In this document: piece by piece, positions 9,415 to 21,539 of the stretch
Layout of the letters: each line of letters starts with the position of its first letter
Position numbering within the stretch: position 1 is the first letter of the stretch
NCBI GenBank assembly: GCA_019914945.1
Contig: CM034105.1
Span: forward strand, 10,912,001 to 10,976,000
From: Typha latifolia
Taxonomy: Eukaryota > Streptophyta > Magnoliopsida > Poales > Typhaceae
Direction of reading: 5' to 3'
Length of the DNA stretch: 64,000 nt
Notes under the pieces: generated by a model
The model's input: the letters and a program-made list of their open reading frames with translations, nothing else
Told to the model about the DNA's origin: nothing
The model's database searches: none
Made by a program: the position numbers and the translations under genes

Positions 9415-12400
9415 TCATATACGTGATCTACTATCTACGAATACTGGACACATTTTGGGTTGCCGAACTACGTAAATCTCATCACCTATATTACCATACA
9501 TATCTTGGTTGCGATACCAAGTCCATAATGCATGCGTCTCATTTTTCACCTGCAATTAAATCAAAAACATATAGTTTAAAAGGTCTAGTCCTTGCTCAAA
9601 TATATTGAATCAAATAAAGTCAAGATCAATAATATGTCACCTCTAAGATGCCATGGCCAAAGCTACTCTCTCTATAAGCACTGTATTCAGGTTGTTGATC
9701 CCAGCAAAATTTACCTGCAGCTGGGCCTTGTGTGAAATTTGAAGCACAGAAGCCACCCATGAACTGATCAGGTGTGGTCGATGGATTTGGGCAGTTGCCT
9801 GGTTCGTCTGCATGGTTGATTGCCATCTTCTCCCGGTTGCCACCGTCGCCGACCGTGATGTGGACCGGACCGCAGGGATCTAGAGAGTAGTTATATACGC
9901 GATTCGATCGTTCATAGGCATGAACCTGATCGTTTGAGAGGGAGGTTAGCAATACAAGAATTTTCAGATATACTGACAGTCACAAATGCCGCTACAAATA
10001 GATAAAATGCCACTATAGATCTACATCGATAATTAGACAAGCCGCATAGAAAGCCATGTATTAAAAAATCATGCAAGGCTACTAGCATAAGAGAAGTTCA
10101 CTCGAACCTTAGAGTTGAAAGAAAGAAAGAAAAAAATTGATTCATCTACAGTTGAACGTTTAGTAAATTTCTGTCACAAGAGTTGACAAAGGATGTGAGT
10201 AAGAATGTCTAGGAAGATGGATAAGAATAGTGCAATGTTGAGAGAAATAAATTTGAAGAAGAGATATGAGGAAAAAAAACAAAATCTACTAGCTAGCATA
10301 TGAGAAGTAGTCTACTTGAACCTTATAACTGAAGGACAGAAAAAGGTGCCATTTGCATTAAAAAGTAATAGATAAATAACTAGGAGAACTTTTGCAGAAG
10401 AAGGACTATTTATAGTGTAAACTTGCATGTCCATTGAAGATAATATCAACAGCATATGAATACAATATCTCCTCCATTTCCACCCTCATACACTCTGCTT
10501 CCTTGTAGTGGGCTTTGTATGTGGTGTACCAAGGTGGATGCCAAGTTGCTATCAACCAAGGGGTTACTCCCCTGTCTACCTTTGCCAAGTCTCTCTTCAA
10601 CCACTTGTACTGCTTTCCTGTAATGGAACAATGAAAACATTTAATCTTAATTTTTGTATAAAAGATATACAATTAAAGAACTAGCAGATGACTAAAATTA
10701 TTATTCCTTCTTGGACATTGTAATATATGCATATATAGCACAAAAGAAAATTTTCTTTTCTTATACAACCATTTAAGAAATTTGTACAAGGGTAAAATGA
10801 TCTTTTTTAATCTAAGTTTAGTTTTAATTATGGTTAATTAGAGTTTAAAGGGTTTTACTTAATAACCTCTGAGATTTTTTTAAATATCAATGTTGCTATT
10901 ATATTTTTTAAAATATCATAATTGCAGCTAAAACTTGTTGACCTTTCAAGATTGCAATTATAGCTAGTTTTTGATAGAACATTCATAGAATAGTCCTAAC
11001 AGCGTATATAAATAATTAAAACACATCTTCGAAAACATAAGATTTTCTTTTCTTATACTATAATATCGTGTAATGTTAAATAAGTTTTAATCAATTTTGA
11101 GCAATTTATACGTCAATATGGTCTCTTTTTTTTTATCTAAGATTAGTTTTAATTGTGATTAGTTCATTTAAAGAAAGGAATAACATTTTTGAGAGAACTC
11201 AGTTATAATATTTTAAATGGTTTTAATGGCAATTATATAAAAACCTCTTGATTTGATTGACAGAATAGTATTTTTGTGGCATTATGGTATTTTGTAGAAT
11301 ATGACGTTTGAAAAGTTTTCAGAAATCTTTTATAGCTTCCACATAATTTGATCTAAAAGCTATACACTTAAAAAGAGCAAGCATGTGTATGATATACTAC
11401 TGATCACCTGACTTGTTGTAGGAGGTGTATGCCCCCAGCATGATGAAGTGAATTCCTCCGGCATTGAAAGAGTAGTAGAAAGGAGAGTTTGATCTGCTCT
11501 CTTCTGATGGGAATGCAAATCTGGAGCTATAAGACACAAAGGTCTTGTTTTCAACCTGCAGCTCTATCTCATGGTTTCCTTCAATCACCATTATTGGAAT
11601 TCCTGAGGTCACTGGCTCCATGTACCTAAACAACTAATTGCTGTGTAACTCACTCATTAATTTAGTTAACGTCTACTATAGTTAGTCTAATTTCTTATAA
11701 TAGCGTTAGAGAGAGATTATACCAGCTTAAAATATTTTTTTAGTGTTTTGTTCTATATAGTATAATGTGTACGTAATAGTTATACTGAATGTGACATAAA
11801 ATTAAAATAAGTAGTTTAGCAAATAACTAAAATGTTTTTTATAATGAATGGATGAGGTGAAGTGAGAGAAGAGAAAGACGAAAGAGACACAGTGATTAAA
11901 ATAATAGTTGATTGAAGTGATATTTTTTTAAATAAAATAGTAATTAGTAAATATAAAAATATTAGATAAAAGAGGAGTAGAGAGAGAAGTAGCTATTAAT
12001 ATACTTATATAGAGCTAACTGATTATTTATTTGTTATAGTAATATAAGAAGGCTTACTTCTTATTCCACAGAAGTTTTAAGTAGTACTGACCTTCCCCAG
12101 TAATCCCAACGTGGCTGATACGTCTCATGCATCGGAGTTTGTGGGAAGGAGCAAGAGTAGCAATCTGCTCCAGTTCCATTTGTTATGTACAAGTTCGCAT
12201 AGCTAACATCACCAACCAAGACGATTAGATCAGGCTGGTTGCTGATCATATGATCGACTGTAGAAGTAGTATTATATGTGAGACCCAAGTCACCAACAAT
12301 GGCTATTCTTCTTGGGTAGCTCTGAGGTCCTGAAGCTGGCATTGTTGTGAAAGTATGGATAGCACTCATAGCTAATAAATGAGGATCGCCACACTGGTAG

Positions 12401-13242
12401 AAGTATTCTGTCCCAGGTTTCAATCCTGCCATATAAATGGATGACCATGCCAAAAAAAAAAAGGATTTTAAGAGCAAGCACGTAAGGAATTGTCGAGGGA
12501 TAAGCACACAATTACAGAATTTTAGAAGGATATACATAGAAAATTGCCTTCTATATTATTTAACCATAATAGATTTGTTAAGATTTTTTACCTTTAAGAC
12601 GAACATGGTGGATTATTCCAGACGTATAATTCTGGAGGCCTTCAAAGGGATAGTTTTGATTGTAGATAAGTGAATGCCCAGTAGCCCTATGAGCTAAGGA
12701 ATTATTCAAGCGGCCATAATGAACAACACTTTGAACAGTCTTAGGATCCAATGGTTTGATATCTTCACCAATTTGGAATTCACCTGCAATAAAGAATCAT
12801 GAAACAATTATCATCCTCTCTCTCTCTCTTGTCAATAGGTACAAATAAAAACTAATGTCTTTTTCTCAGAAACACGGACAGAAGGGAAGTAAACTTTGCT
12901 GAAGTAGACAAGATAACGCTTAAAAGTGCCCCAGTAGACGCGGCTCTTTTGCAGTGAACAGTCCAAACCTGTGACCCAAGAGATCCAAACTGAGTCCTCG
13001 GTGGATGAGAGTGATACGACTATCTGCTCTGGCTCCCATCCATTCACCATTCTCTGAACTCTAGGATCGACGTCCGGCAGGTCGACTGCATGCCCTCGGA
13101 AGGACTTATCGAGTGGTACTGTTACTGGTTTGAACGGCTCGTCCAACGTCGTCGGTATTCTATCGATGCCACCGCGGGCATCCGCAACCCAAAGCAACAC
13201 CGCCACCGCCACCGCCGCCGCCAAAGGATTCCAGTTGCCCAT
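9415..13242 (-). CDS. Purple acid phosphatase, PAP15/phytase-like subgroup
   Basis: This is a secreted metallophosphoesterase that releases phosphate from organic esters; the plant PAP15/23 branch includes phytases. Seven coding exons, all in phase: 13242-12969, 12783-12592, 12425-12092, 11625-11408, 10617-10427, 9925-9641, 9549-9415, giving 542 residues, close to the family norm of about 530-540. Residues 1-22 form a signal peptide. A fibronectin-like domain (about 70-185) carries S-W-V-T-G. The catalytic domain has all five metal blocks: GDLG (Asp201), GDVSY (Asp228, Tyr231), GNHE (Asn284), ATWH (His366) and GHVH (His403, His405). Intron 5 appears to use a GC donor (CAT|GCAAGT at 10426). 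The start codon at 13242 opens directly onto the signal peptide. Nothing suggests a pseudogene. The substrate is inferred from the family. Confidence 0.93.
10795..11175. repeat. Two direct copies of a ~55-bp AT-rich segment in PAP intron 4
   Basis: Segments at about 10795-10850 and 11118-11175 share ATCTAAG, TTAGTTTTAATT and GGTTAATT/TGATTAGTT in the same order. They may be the edges of a decayed insertion, because the sequence between them has no other identity. Confidence 0.45.
11730..12015. repeat. MITE-like repeat in PAP intron 3 (copy A)
   Basis: An AT- and GA-rich segment with GAGAGAAGAGAAAGACG, then ATAATAGTTGATTGAAGTGA and TAAAAATATTAGATAAAAGA. The same ordered blocks occur at 36910-37140 in the same orientation, so it is a dispersed repeat. 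The ends are not defined. Confidence 0.55.
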
Positions 13243-14825
13243 TGGTAGGGTGCTATAGAATGCAATGATCTCAAAATAATCTTAGGATGAGAGAATTTAT
13301 AATAGGGATGATGAGAGAAATGTTGTTGTTGCCAGTTAACTTTTCTTACAGTACTCCATCTTTTGAATTCAACTTAAAGGCTAGTACTTCTCAGGTAGGA
13401 TTAAAAAGGAACAAAATAGAGGAGTTGGATAGTGTACGTTAAAAGTCGGCATGCTATGAAGAATATTCCAAAGGATATACCAAAGTTATTCTATGCAGTT
13501 TGTTATCCAATCATGCCAAAACTGCAAATATAATTGGATAAATCCAAAGTTGATGTGATCATTAAGAGGAGATACGAATATTCTTATCCTTGGATAAGAA
13601 TTTTAGAGTAGTTCCAGATAACGAAACATAGCCACGTTGATCCTTTTGACGTAAAATTAAACATATTAAGATTAAGAAATTTTACTATCAAACTCCATTT
13701 CTCCTGCTACATTTTTGGTATAATAACAAGCTTGTTCATAGCTATGTAATTATATATGTAGAGTATTTAAGTCTTTTTTTCTTTTTCTTTTTCTTTTTCT
13801 CTACTCTTAAGTCGATTGAGATTGAGATGTATATAGCTTGCAAACCAAGGGTGACATATGGGTGTGATAAAAGTTTCCTCATGTTACTATGCTAACGGAG
13901 AATATATGGATGCATTAATATAGATGCAAAATGGCCTTAATACTATTGAACAATGTGAGCTATTGAACAATGTGAGATATTCTAGGTATTTTAATTTTTT
14001 TTATTTTTAAAAGCAATGAAATATTATTTGTTCTATCAATTGCTACTGGGTTAAAGTTAACTTAAGATATTTTTGATGCATTAAAAACAAAATAAGAGGA
14101 TCAAACTATAAATATTTATATAGTAGAATGTGAATAATAATAAAAAGACAAAATGTAGAAAAGGTCAACTAGACTGTTCTTTATATGGGAAAACAACAAT
14201 GAACCTAATGGTCAACATCAAATTAACAAATCCCTCCAGTACGAAACAAAAGAATATAATCCGAAGAGAGACAAAATTAGATAACAAACTGGAGTTGGGG
14301 AGAACTTTTAGTCAACCTTTGCTAAGATTTTGGCATCTGTATTCAAAGAGAAACAAATTGGCTTGGCCTCATTATAGTCACAGGAAGGGTGTGGACAAAG
14401 ACTTTGGCAAATATAACAGCTAGTAAGATGATGATCCACATAACAAGACATAATAATGTCATCAGAAAGTTATATGAGATTGGACATCACTATAAGATCA
14501 AGAATATATGAGGTGTTTTTAATTTCTCAACTTTCCCAACCAGGAGAGACTTATATATATATATATATACACACACACAGGAGATAAGCTCTAATAACAA
14601 ATTGACAATAATATGCTAATTTCTTCTAACTAAATGGTTATTCGGAGAGGTGTTTATTGTAACTGTGCTTATTATCTTAGGAGACTTGGATGAGTGTTTG
14701 TTTCTGTTGTAGCATTCAATTTAAAGTGTCTAGTCTTACTATTATTAGAACCTAAGAATTTTTTTTTTCTACAAACAACCCAATATTAGAGTGTTTATAT
14801 AAATAAAAATAGAGCTATACATGCA
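13243..14825. other. Upstream region of PAP gene and intergenic
   Basis: The first few hundred bases hold the PAP promoter and 5' UTR. A pyrimidine-rich run is at 13777-13800, and a (TA)n(CA)n microsatellite is at 14551-14579. The open frame at 14130-14423 has no recognisable domain and biased low-complexity composition, so I do not call it a gene. Confidence 0.5.
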
Positions 14826-15212
14826 CAGGGGCGAAATGAGAAATTTTGATAGCAATTTTGGGTAGAAACCGGCAATATCTCTAATTATACAAAAATACTT
14901 ATGATAATATTATTTGTTATAATAATCTAATTAAAAATATTTTAGGTATTAAAAAAGAGAAAACATGTCTAAGATTTCACAATTAATCAAATTTGAATTT
15001 CCTACTAGATAGTTTAGTTTTCAATACTAAAATATACTTATTTGAAAATAAAAGAATATATGGAAGCATTTTTTTTTATTTAGGAGGGTCGATTAGTGCT
15101 ATCAATAAAAATTTATTAAAAAAATATTATACTAAATAAAAAAATTCAAATTTAGAGGGAAGCCATGGCTCCCTCTCCCTTTGATTATATTCTCTCTTGG
15201 GCTTGCCCTTAG
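14826..15212. mobile_element. Small non-autonomous DNA element (MITE-like)
   Basis: It starts CAGGGGCGAAATGAG and ends with GGGCTTGCCCTTAG, preceded by an AGCCATGGCTCCC palindrome. This layout resembles a common plant hAT/CACTA-like group with CAGGGGCGGAGCC ends. The inverted ends match only partly, and no target duplication is visible. Confidence 0.35.
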
Positions 15213-16977
15213 CGAGTTCAAATCTTAGAAGCAATCTTTTCGAAAATTGGGGGTAAAATTGTGTAGATCTTTTCTCCCTCCCGGTATAGAAGCCTAAAGC
15301 AAGAGGACAATTTATTTGCTAATATCACCAAACCCGGTGCTATTTGTTATTCCTAGACTTTATCATTCTAATATGCACAAATGGACAATCAAACAATACC
15401 ACTATTTAAATTCTAAGGACAGAAGTTAAAAAAGAAGAAGTATTAGTTGAATCAAAACAAGTGAGTTTATTGACATTGATTCATGACAAAGAGAACTAAG
15501 AAGAGAACTTGCATGGTCTTATAAAAATGCTGAAATGAGATATAAGGAGATATCCATAAGCATTTCCTAAGACATAGAATTAATTTCTTACATTCTTTGC
15601 GGATTTTGAAGCAAAATTACACTGCATCTCATTGTGCAAATAAACTCACAAGTATTGATGAATACTTTCGTTTTCTTCTTTTTTAATTGACTTAATTAAA
15701 CTTTGCCCCTCTGTACTTTGACCATGTATCACTTTGTCCCCATGTACTATAAAAGAGTATAAATATTTTCTATATTTTTAAAATACTATAATCCCTTAGA
15801 CACTGTTAACAGAAGTCATAAAATTACTTTTCTATCCCATTGTAGTTGAACGGAATTATTATGGTTTATTAGCTAAAAATATTAAATTACATATTTACCC
15901 TCACCTACCACCAATTGGACAACTCTGCCTCGCACGGTCACATCGCACGCATTGCCCACATCGTCAATTTTGAGAGAAGAAAGAAGAGAGAATGAGAGAA
16001 GAGAGAAACCCTTCTTCTTCCCTTCTCATCTCGTCTTCTTCTCTTCTTCTTCCCTTCTCATCCCGTCTTCTTCTCTTCTTCTTCCCTTCTTTTTCCCTTC
16101 TTCTTCCTCTTTAAACTCTTCCCTCTCAAGGATGTCAAGACATTCAAGCATTGGAGAAGACACCGAACGACAAACATCAGAAGAGATCGAGTAGATCAGA
16201 AAGTTTTGTAAAGTTTGTCCACTTAAAATTTCTTCTTTTATAAGGTGTAGACTTTCCTAGAGATATACTATAATATCAATATCTTGGTCCCCACCCCAAA
16301 TTTAGAATTTTTCGAAGGCTTAGTAAATATTCTATACACTACTCAACTTTGTTCGGTCCCTCTAATCTATACATGGTCTGCACTTTATAAGCACATTAAG
16401 TTTGTCTACATAAATATTGAGTTTGTTTGTCAGATATAGATAAATGTTCTAATATATGTTTCATTATAAATGCAAATTGCGAACCGATGCAAGAAGTACA
16501 GCAAATAGTAAGCCCAATAAAAAAAGTAAATTTAGTCAATGAGTCAAGTAGAGAAATGCCTACTAGTACTATTGAAGTATTGAAGACTTTAGCATTTTAC
16601 TCTTTCACATTGTTACTCTAATATTCTTAGATTTTTCTAATGTCATATTTTAATGCAGCCTTCAAGAAATGCAACACATAACATTAATATTCAGAATAAT
16701 AGAACTAGAACTTCTCAGTAGGTTTTAGACAGTGTTAGTACATTTATTTTAACTAAATACATGTCAAGTGAATTTATTGTAATATTTATAGTATTATTAT
16801 GTTATATTTTAATGCAACCTTCAAGAAATTTAACATTGGAGGCCAATGTTAAAAAAATAGGCTTGGAACTTCACAGCAGGTTTTAATTATTTTGTCTTTA
16901 GAGTTTCAATTAAATATTCTAAAATTCAAAGTTCAGTAGTGAATTCACTCTAATATTCTAAATCCTTTCACATAAAG

Positions 16978-17815
16978 GTGTCACAAATCAATGTTACTCA
17001 AACAAGTACAATTGGAACTCAAGCATTGGAACTCAGGAATCTAACTGTAATTTGTCGCAAAAATTATGGGCTTGAAGAATTATTGATAGTGGCTTCGCAT
17101 GCCATGCTACCCTTGGGTTGGTTTCTTCACTTCTTACAAGATAGGAGACTTTGGATTTGTGAAGATGGGCAATAATGAAGTTGTAAAAATTATGGTCTTA
17201 GGTGATGTTTATTTTAAGACTAGTTTAGAAAATAAGCTAGTATTCAAGGATTTGAGGCATATTCTGAATCTTCGTTTGAATTTAATTTTCACCGACAAAT
17301 TGGATGATGATGGTTTTTAAAATTGATTTGTTAATAGAAATTGGAAGCTACTCAAAGATGCACTTATCTTCACAAGGGGGAGAAAATATTGTTCACTTTA
17401 CTAGACGCAAGCTAAGGTATATAATGAGAAAATTAATACCATAGAGAAAGATACATCTATGGATCTATGGCATAAGCGACTCAGTCACATGAGCGAGCGA
17501 GGCATCTAAGTACTTGCAAAGAAAGCACTCATTTTCAATGCCAAAAGTATGCCATTAAATCAGTTTTCTCACTGTATTATTGGAAAGCAAAGTAGAATTT
17601 TATTTTCATATACTTCTAGTAGAAAATATAATTTATTGAAATTGGTGCATTCTGATGTATGTAGGCCCATGAGAAAATAATCCATTAGTGGTGCATTTTA
17701 CTTTGTTATTTTTGTAAATAATTTTTCTAGAAAGGTGTGGGTATATACGATGAAGAACAAGATTGAAGTATTTCACATTTTCGAGCACTTTCATGCAAAA
17801 GTTGAAAATTAATTA
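16978..17815 (+). pseudogene. Ty1/copia pol fragment: protease and start of integrase
   Basis: Short frames in order resemble copia pol. First comes the protease flank (F-F-T-S-Y-K-I-G-D-F-G then K-M-G-N-N, with K-D-L-R-H-I-L-N-L-R-L-N-L at 17250-17300). Then comes the GAG-pre-integrase motif L-W-H-K-R-L-S-H-M-S at 17465-17495, followed by L-V-H-S-D-V-C at 17645-17665 with the first integrase aspartate. The aspartate of the protease active site is not readable. Several stops and shifts are present, and no LTRs adjoin it. Confidence 0.7.
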
Positions 17816-18289
17816 TAAACATGAAATATTGCAATGGACTATACACATTTTGAGAGGAAATGAAACATTATGATGGACTATATACATTTTGGGTGAAAAT
17901 GGAACATTATGATATAATTATTTTGTTTAAGGTTGAAAAATTGTCAAATGTGATGTAATTATTTTGTTCAAAGTATGAACCATTGTAAGCAATGTCATAT
18001 TTGATAATGCATTTTGAAGTATTTAGATATTTTTACTATTTAGATGGTAAGCAATATCATTCAGTTTAAATATTTTTACTATTTACATGTCACGATTTGT
18101 GCTCCATATTCAATTTATAAAATTTATACCGGTTCCAATGGCATTATAAAAAAAATTCATTATTTAGATGTTGTCATGATTTGAAATATTTTATTAAATG
18201 ACATATTTGCAATTACTGGTGACATTGGTGCTGCCAAACTATCACTCATGACATTCATTAGATGTTTTGACTACATTTAGAAGCAATTA

Positions 18290-19040
18290 CTATTACGATC
18301 CGACCACGTGGATTAAGTCGAGTCAAGTCAAGTCGAGTCTATTTATCTTTTAATTATTTCATGATGTAAGCCTTTTAGGCAAGTCTAATTATGTGAGTCA
18401 TTAAGGCAAGTCAAAATAAGTCATGATAGCTCTTATAGCAAATCTAATTAAGACAAGTCCAAATAAGTCATGACAGCCCTTAAAGCAAGTCTAATTAAGT
18501 TAAGTAAACCTTTAAGACAAGTCCAATTAAGTCATGTAAGCCTTTAAGGCAAGTCCTAATTCTAGTCGTGTCAGCCTTTAGGGCAAGTTCTAGTGGGACT
18601 CGTTGTACCTGACCTCTATATATAGAGGGGTTTGGTTCTTTTGTTAAGCATCTAAGTATTGAGAACTAATTGAGTTTAATTATTTTTTTATTACCGTATT
18701 TGTTGTTTTATCATAGTCGTTAGATCATTTTTATCTTTCTAGGAGTATATCATAGCCATAAACATCTAAAGCTTCCAAACCCTAGCCATCACCTTCCTTC
18801 ATTAGCCACCCTATCCTACTACCGTCTACCACCACTCTTGGCCGTCCGCCACCCTCCGACGACCACCGCAACGTTGGATATTTACCGTTCTGCCCTATTC
18901 TGACATATCTTCACTATTTTATTTTTAACTTTTCATTTCGACTTTCGATTTAGGTGAAATCCTAACTTATGAGGCTGCCACCACCTAAACTTTTATAATT
19001 TTCTTACATCCAAATCATTTCAGATCTGGGTTCATAATAA
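18290..19040 (+). repeat. LTR-like repeat, copy 1
   Basis: It begins near ATTACGATCCGACCACGTGG and runs past TTTTATTTTTAACTTTTCA. The same order of blocks occurs in reverse orientation at 46107-45546. The contents fit an LTR with a promoter-like TATATATAGAGGGG at 18617. No internal domain can be assigned to it. Confidence 0.55.
18345..18600. repeat. Degenerate ~35-bp tandem repeats
   Basis: About seven imperfect copies of a unit like GGCAAGTCTAATTAAGTCAT followed by GTAAGCCTTTAA. Units vary in length and are interleaved with AAGTCGAGTC steps at the left edge. It lies inside the LTR-like repeat. Confidence 0.65.
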
Positions 19041-19103
19041 TTATATTAAGTGATAGGTTGCTTACTTATCCAAACTAGGATACATATTATGACTACTACA
19101 AAG

Positions 19104-19774
19104 CTAAAAAAGATCTACATCTTTTCCTTTTTCTGGACTGCAACAAACTGGATCAACAACTCTTTATTCACCTTTCTCATCTCTTTGTTGGCTCCTTCCA
19201 TGGTAGAGAATTTCCTTTTAATCTCCATAATTTCTAATTCTAGTTTGTCAATTCTCTCTACATTTTGGCCAAAATCTTTAACTCTAGGAGATATAGAAGG
19301 ATCAATCTTTAACTCCAGTCATCTGTAAACAAATAAAGAAGTTTGAACATCAAGATTAAACTTTTCTCCTTTAGAAGAAGAGCCACTCACTCCGGAGGAA
19401 ATAAACTGAGCGAAGAAACTTGACCATCTGCGGAAGCAGATGATCACTTGTGTCAAGAATCTTGATCGCGCACATAGACTGCCGAAGGTTGGCTCGGAGA
19501 AGGAATACTCCATTATGGTGGATTTTCTCCAAGAAAAGAAACCACAAGAGTTTTCTTTCTGCACATACAATAAATTTGACATTTGATTAGAAAAAAAATA
19601 TAATAGGGTATGCAACCATCTATCATCTACCTTGAAGCGCATATAGCCAAGAAATCTCCTCCCCAAGTTATTCTCGGTGTGGGAGGTCCTAATAACATCT
19701 CTTAATCCACAATGATAGAAGGCATCTTCAAAAGAGGGGTATTTGGTGTTGCTACTGCTTATGCTAGAAGCCAT
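19104..19774 (-). pseudogene. GRF-type zinc-finger protein gene, decayed
   Basis: Exon 1 (19774-19631) ends AAG before GTAGAT, and exon 2 starts at 19558 after TGTGCAG. The 72-bp intron has no stop, so the unspliced frame is also open. Spliced, the protein reads V-I-R-T-S-H-T-E-N-N-L-G-R-R-F-L-G-Y, then E-N-S-C-G-F-F-S-W, the GRF zinc-ribbon pattern that binds single-stranded nucleic acid in other proteins. Two of the four expected cysteines are tyrosine (before H-C-G, and in F-L-G-Y). The frame stops at 19319. A coiled coil (D-F-G-Q-N-V-E-R-I-D-K-L-E-L-E-I) continues in another frame to about 19104, so a frameshift separates them. It lies just inside the right MULE-like terminus. Confidence 0.65.
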
Positions 19775-20364
19775 ATTGTTGGGAAGATATAGAAAAATAG
19801 GATGAAGAAACTTAGGGTTTGGGGAAAGAAATAGGCTGGGAAAAAAGAATGAAAGCCATTTTGTAGTTCATCTAAGAAAGAAGATGAGGGCAAAATTATC
19901 TAAAAAGTGTTCTTTTGACCAACATGAGGGTAATTTCATCTATATGTAAGTAATCTACTCTTAACGCGCTTGTCACATGAGTTTTAACTAACCGAATGCT
20001 AATAAATAAATTTAATTGTAGCATTTCAAAAGTATAGGAGGGTAGTTGTACTCTTTTATAGTACAGGGGGGCAAAGTTATATAAGGTTAAAGTATAGGGG
20101 AGCAAAGTGTAATTAAGCCTAAAAGATTCACAGATTGCTTCACTAATAAACATTGATATAATTAATATAGTGGATCAGTCTATTCCTTATAAATTCATTC
20201 GTGAATAACAAAACCAGATAGATTATGAGCATGAATGTTGTTATATCCGCTCATAAAGGTACACCTGATGTTGAAACAATTTCATCCACTCTAAACACTT
20301 TTAACTATTTTAAAATTTATCTAATTAATATAATCAACCATCCTATTGACTGCATTGACAACCA

Positions 20365-20577
20365 TTAGTTAGTGAAAACCCAACAAGTGGTAATGCAATC
20401 ATGGTCAGCAACTAATTTGAGCCCTTGGAGGAAAGCTAAAGTTTCTCTCTCTAAAATATTATCATAGTCATTTAAAAAAGAATGTGTATCTAAGATAGAA
20501 GTATTGGGATGCCTGCAGATATAGGCTCCCACCCCATCAAAAAAAAATCTTTCCTCCATATTGCACCCAGTCAGCAC
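20365..20577 (-). pseudogene. LINE RNase H-like remnant
   Basis: A 70-residue frame contains G-A-Y-I-C then E-R-E-T-L-A-F-L-Q-G-L-K-L-V, resembling the A-E-x-x-A-L-x-x-G-L-x-x-A region of plant LINE-associated RNase H. It lies on the same strand as the LINE reverse transcriptase at 26 kb, on the far side of the copia insertion, so it may be the tail of the same element. Confidence 0.45.
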
Positions 20578-21539
20578 ATACTATTCTCATTAGAGAAGAT
20601 AATTGAGCTAGAGACATCTAAAGTACCTCCTTCTAAGAGAAAATATATCGTAGACTCGTTGCACCACCAAGAACAAATTTGAAGTGCAAAAAGTACTCAA
20701 ATCACTTATTAGCCAAATAAATCACCTCATGGGGCTATAAGTCAAACTAACTTAGTTAAGTGAAATTTAACAATCTCCCCCTCTAGACCCATGAAGGGAG
20801 TCTTTATTCTCTTAGTGAATTTCATACCCAAATGTCAATACTCACCGAACATCAATATACATTAAGTCTCTACAAAGTTCTTGCTTCACCTTTGTAAAAC
20901 CATTGGTCATCATATCTAATAGATTATAATTCGTGGATATCTTCACAAGCCTCAACTATTGCTTCTCCAAAATATTTTGAATCTAATGGTAGCGAACATC
21001 AATATGCTTGGTTCTAGCATGATAAGTTGCATTCTTGCTAAAATTAATTACACTTTGTCTATCACAATAGATGGCATATCCATCTTATTTCAAACCCAAT
21101 TGCTTCAGTGCGAGAAAGAGCGACAAACTTTTAAAGCCTTGATTGTCATGATATAGCTCCCTTTTCAAAAGTGAATATGTACCCCGAAGTAGACCATCTG
21201 GTATCAACATCATCAATCATATTGGAATTCATGTAGCCCATCAAGTGAGATTTTTTACCTCCAAAACATAGACATAAATTAGAAATGTCTCTTAAATATC
21301 TCATCATCCACTTCACGACTACCCAATGTTCTTTTACTAGGTTAACAAAAATCCACTAACATATCAACCGCATTATATTCAGCTTTACACAAACCATTAC
21401 ATATATCAAATTCCTTACGGTAGAAGAGTAAGAGGAACCCTTTGTTTCATTTATCTCCTCATTTGAAGGACATTACGTTAAACTCAATTTGAAATGGCCC
21501 GCAAATGGTGTTCCAATTGGCTTGGCATTCTTCATATTA

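Larger units (their letters stand above)
15687..20125. mobile_element. Region bounded by MULE-like long inverted termini
   Basis: The left terminus (15687-15850) reads TTAATTAAACTTTGCCCCTC and later ACTATAAAAGAGTA. The complement of the right terminus (20125-19900) reads TTAATTACACTTTGCTCCCC and later ACTATAAAAGAGTACAA, with matching spacing. Inverted termini longer than 100 bp are typical of Mutator-like elements. Inside are a CT-rich leader, a copia fragment, tandem repeats and a GRF zinc-finger gene. No transposase is recognisable. A 9-bp target duplication could not be identified, so the two termini might belong to separate elements. Confidence 0.45.

Noticed and set aside
9243..9608. A 121-residue + strand frame
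   Set aside because: Overlaps the last exon of the phosphatase gene on the opposite strand; the minus-strand frame carries the family tail (A-L-W-T-W-Y-R-N-Q-D).
16427..16621. Possible transposase piece in a 64-residue frame
   Set aside because: No motif could be named; similarity is too weak to support a feature.
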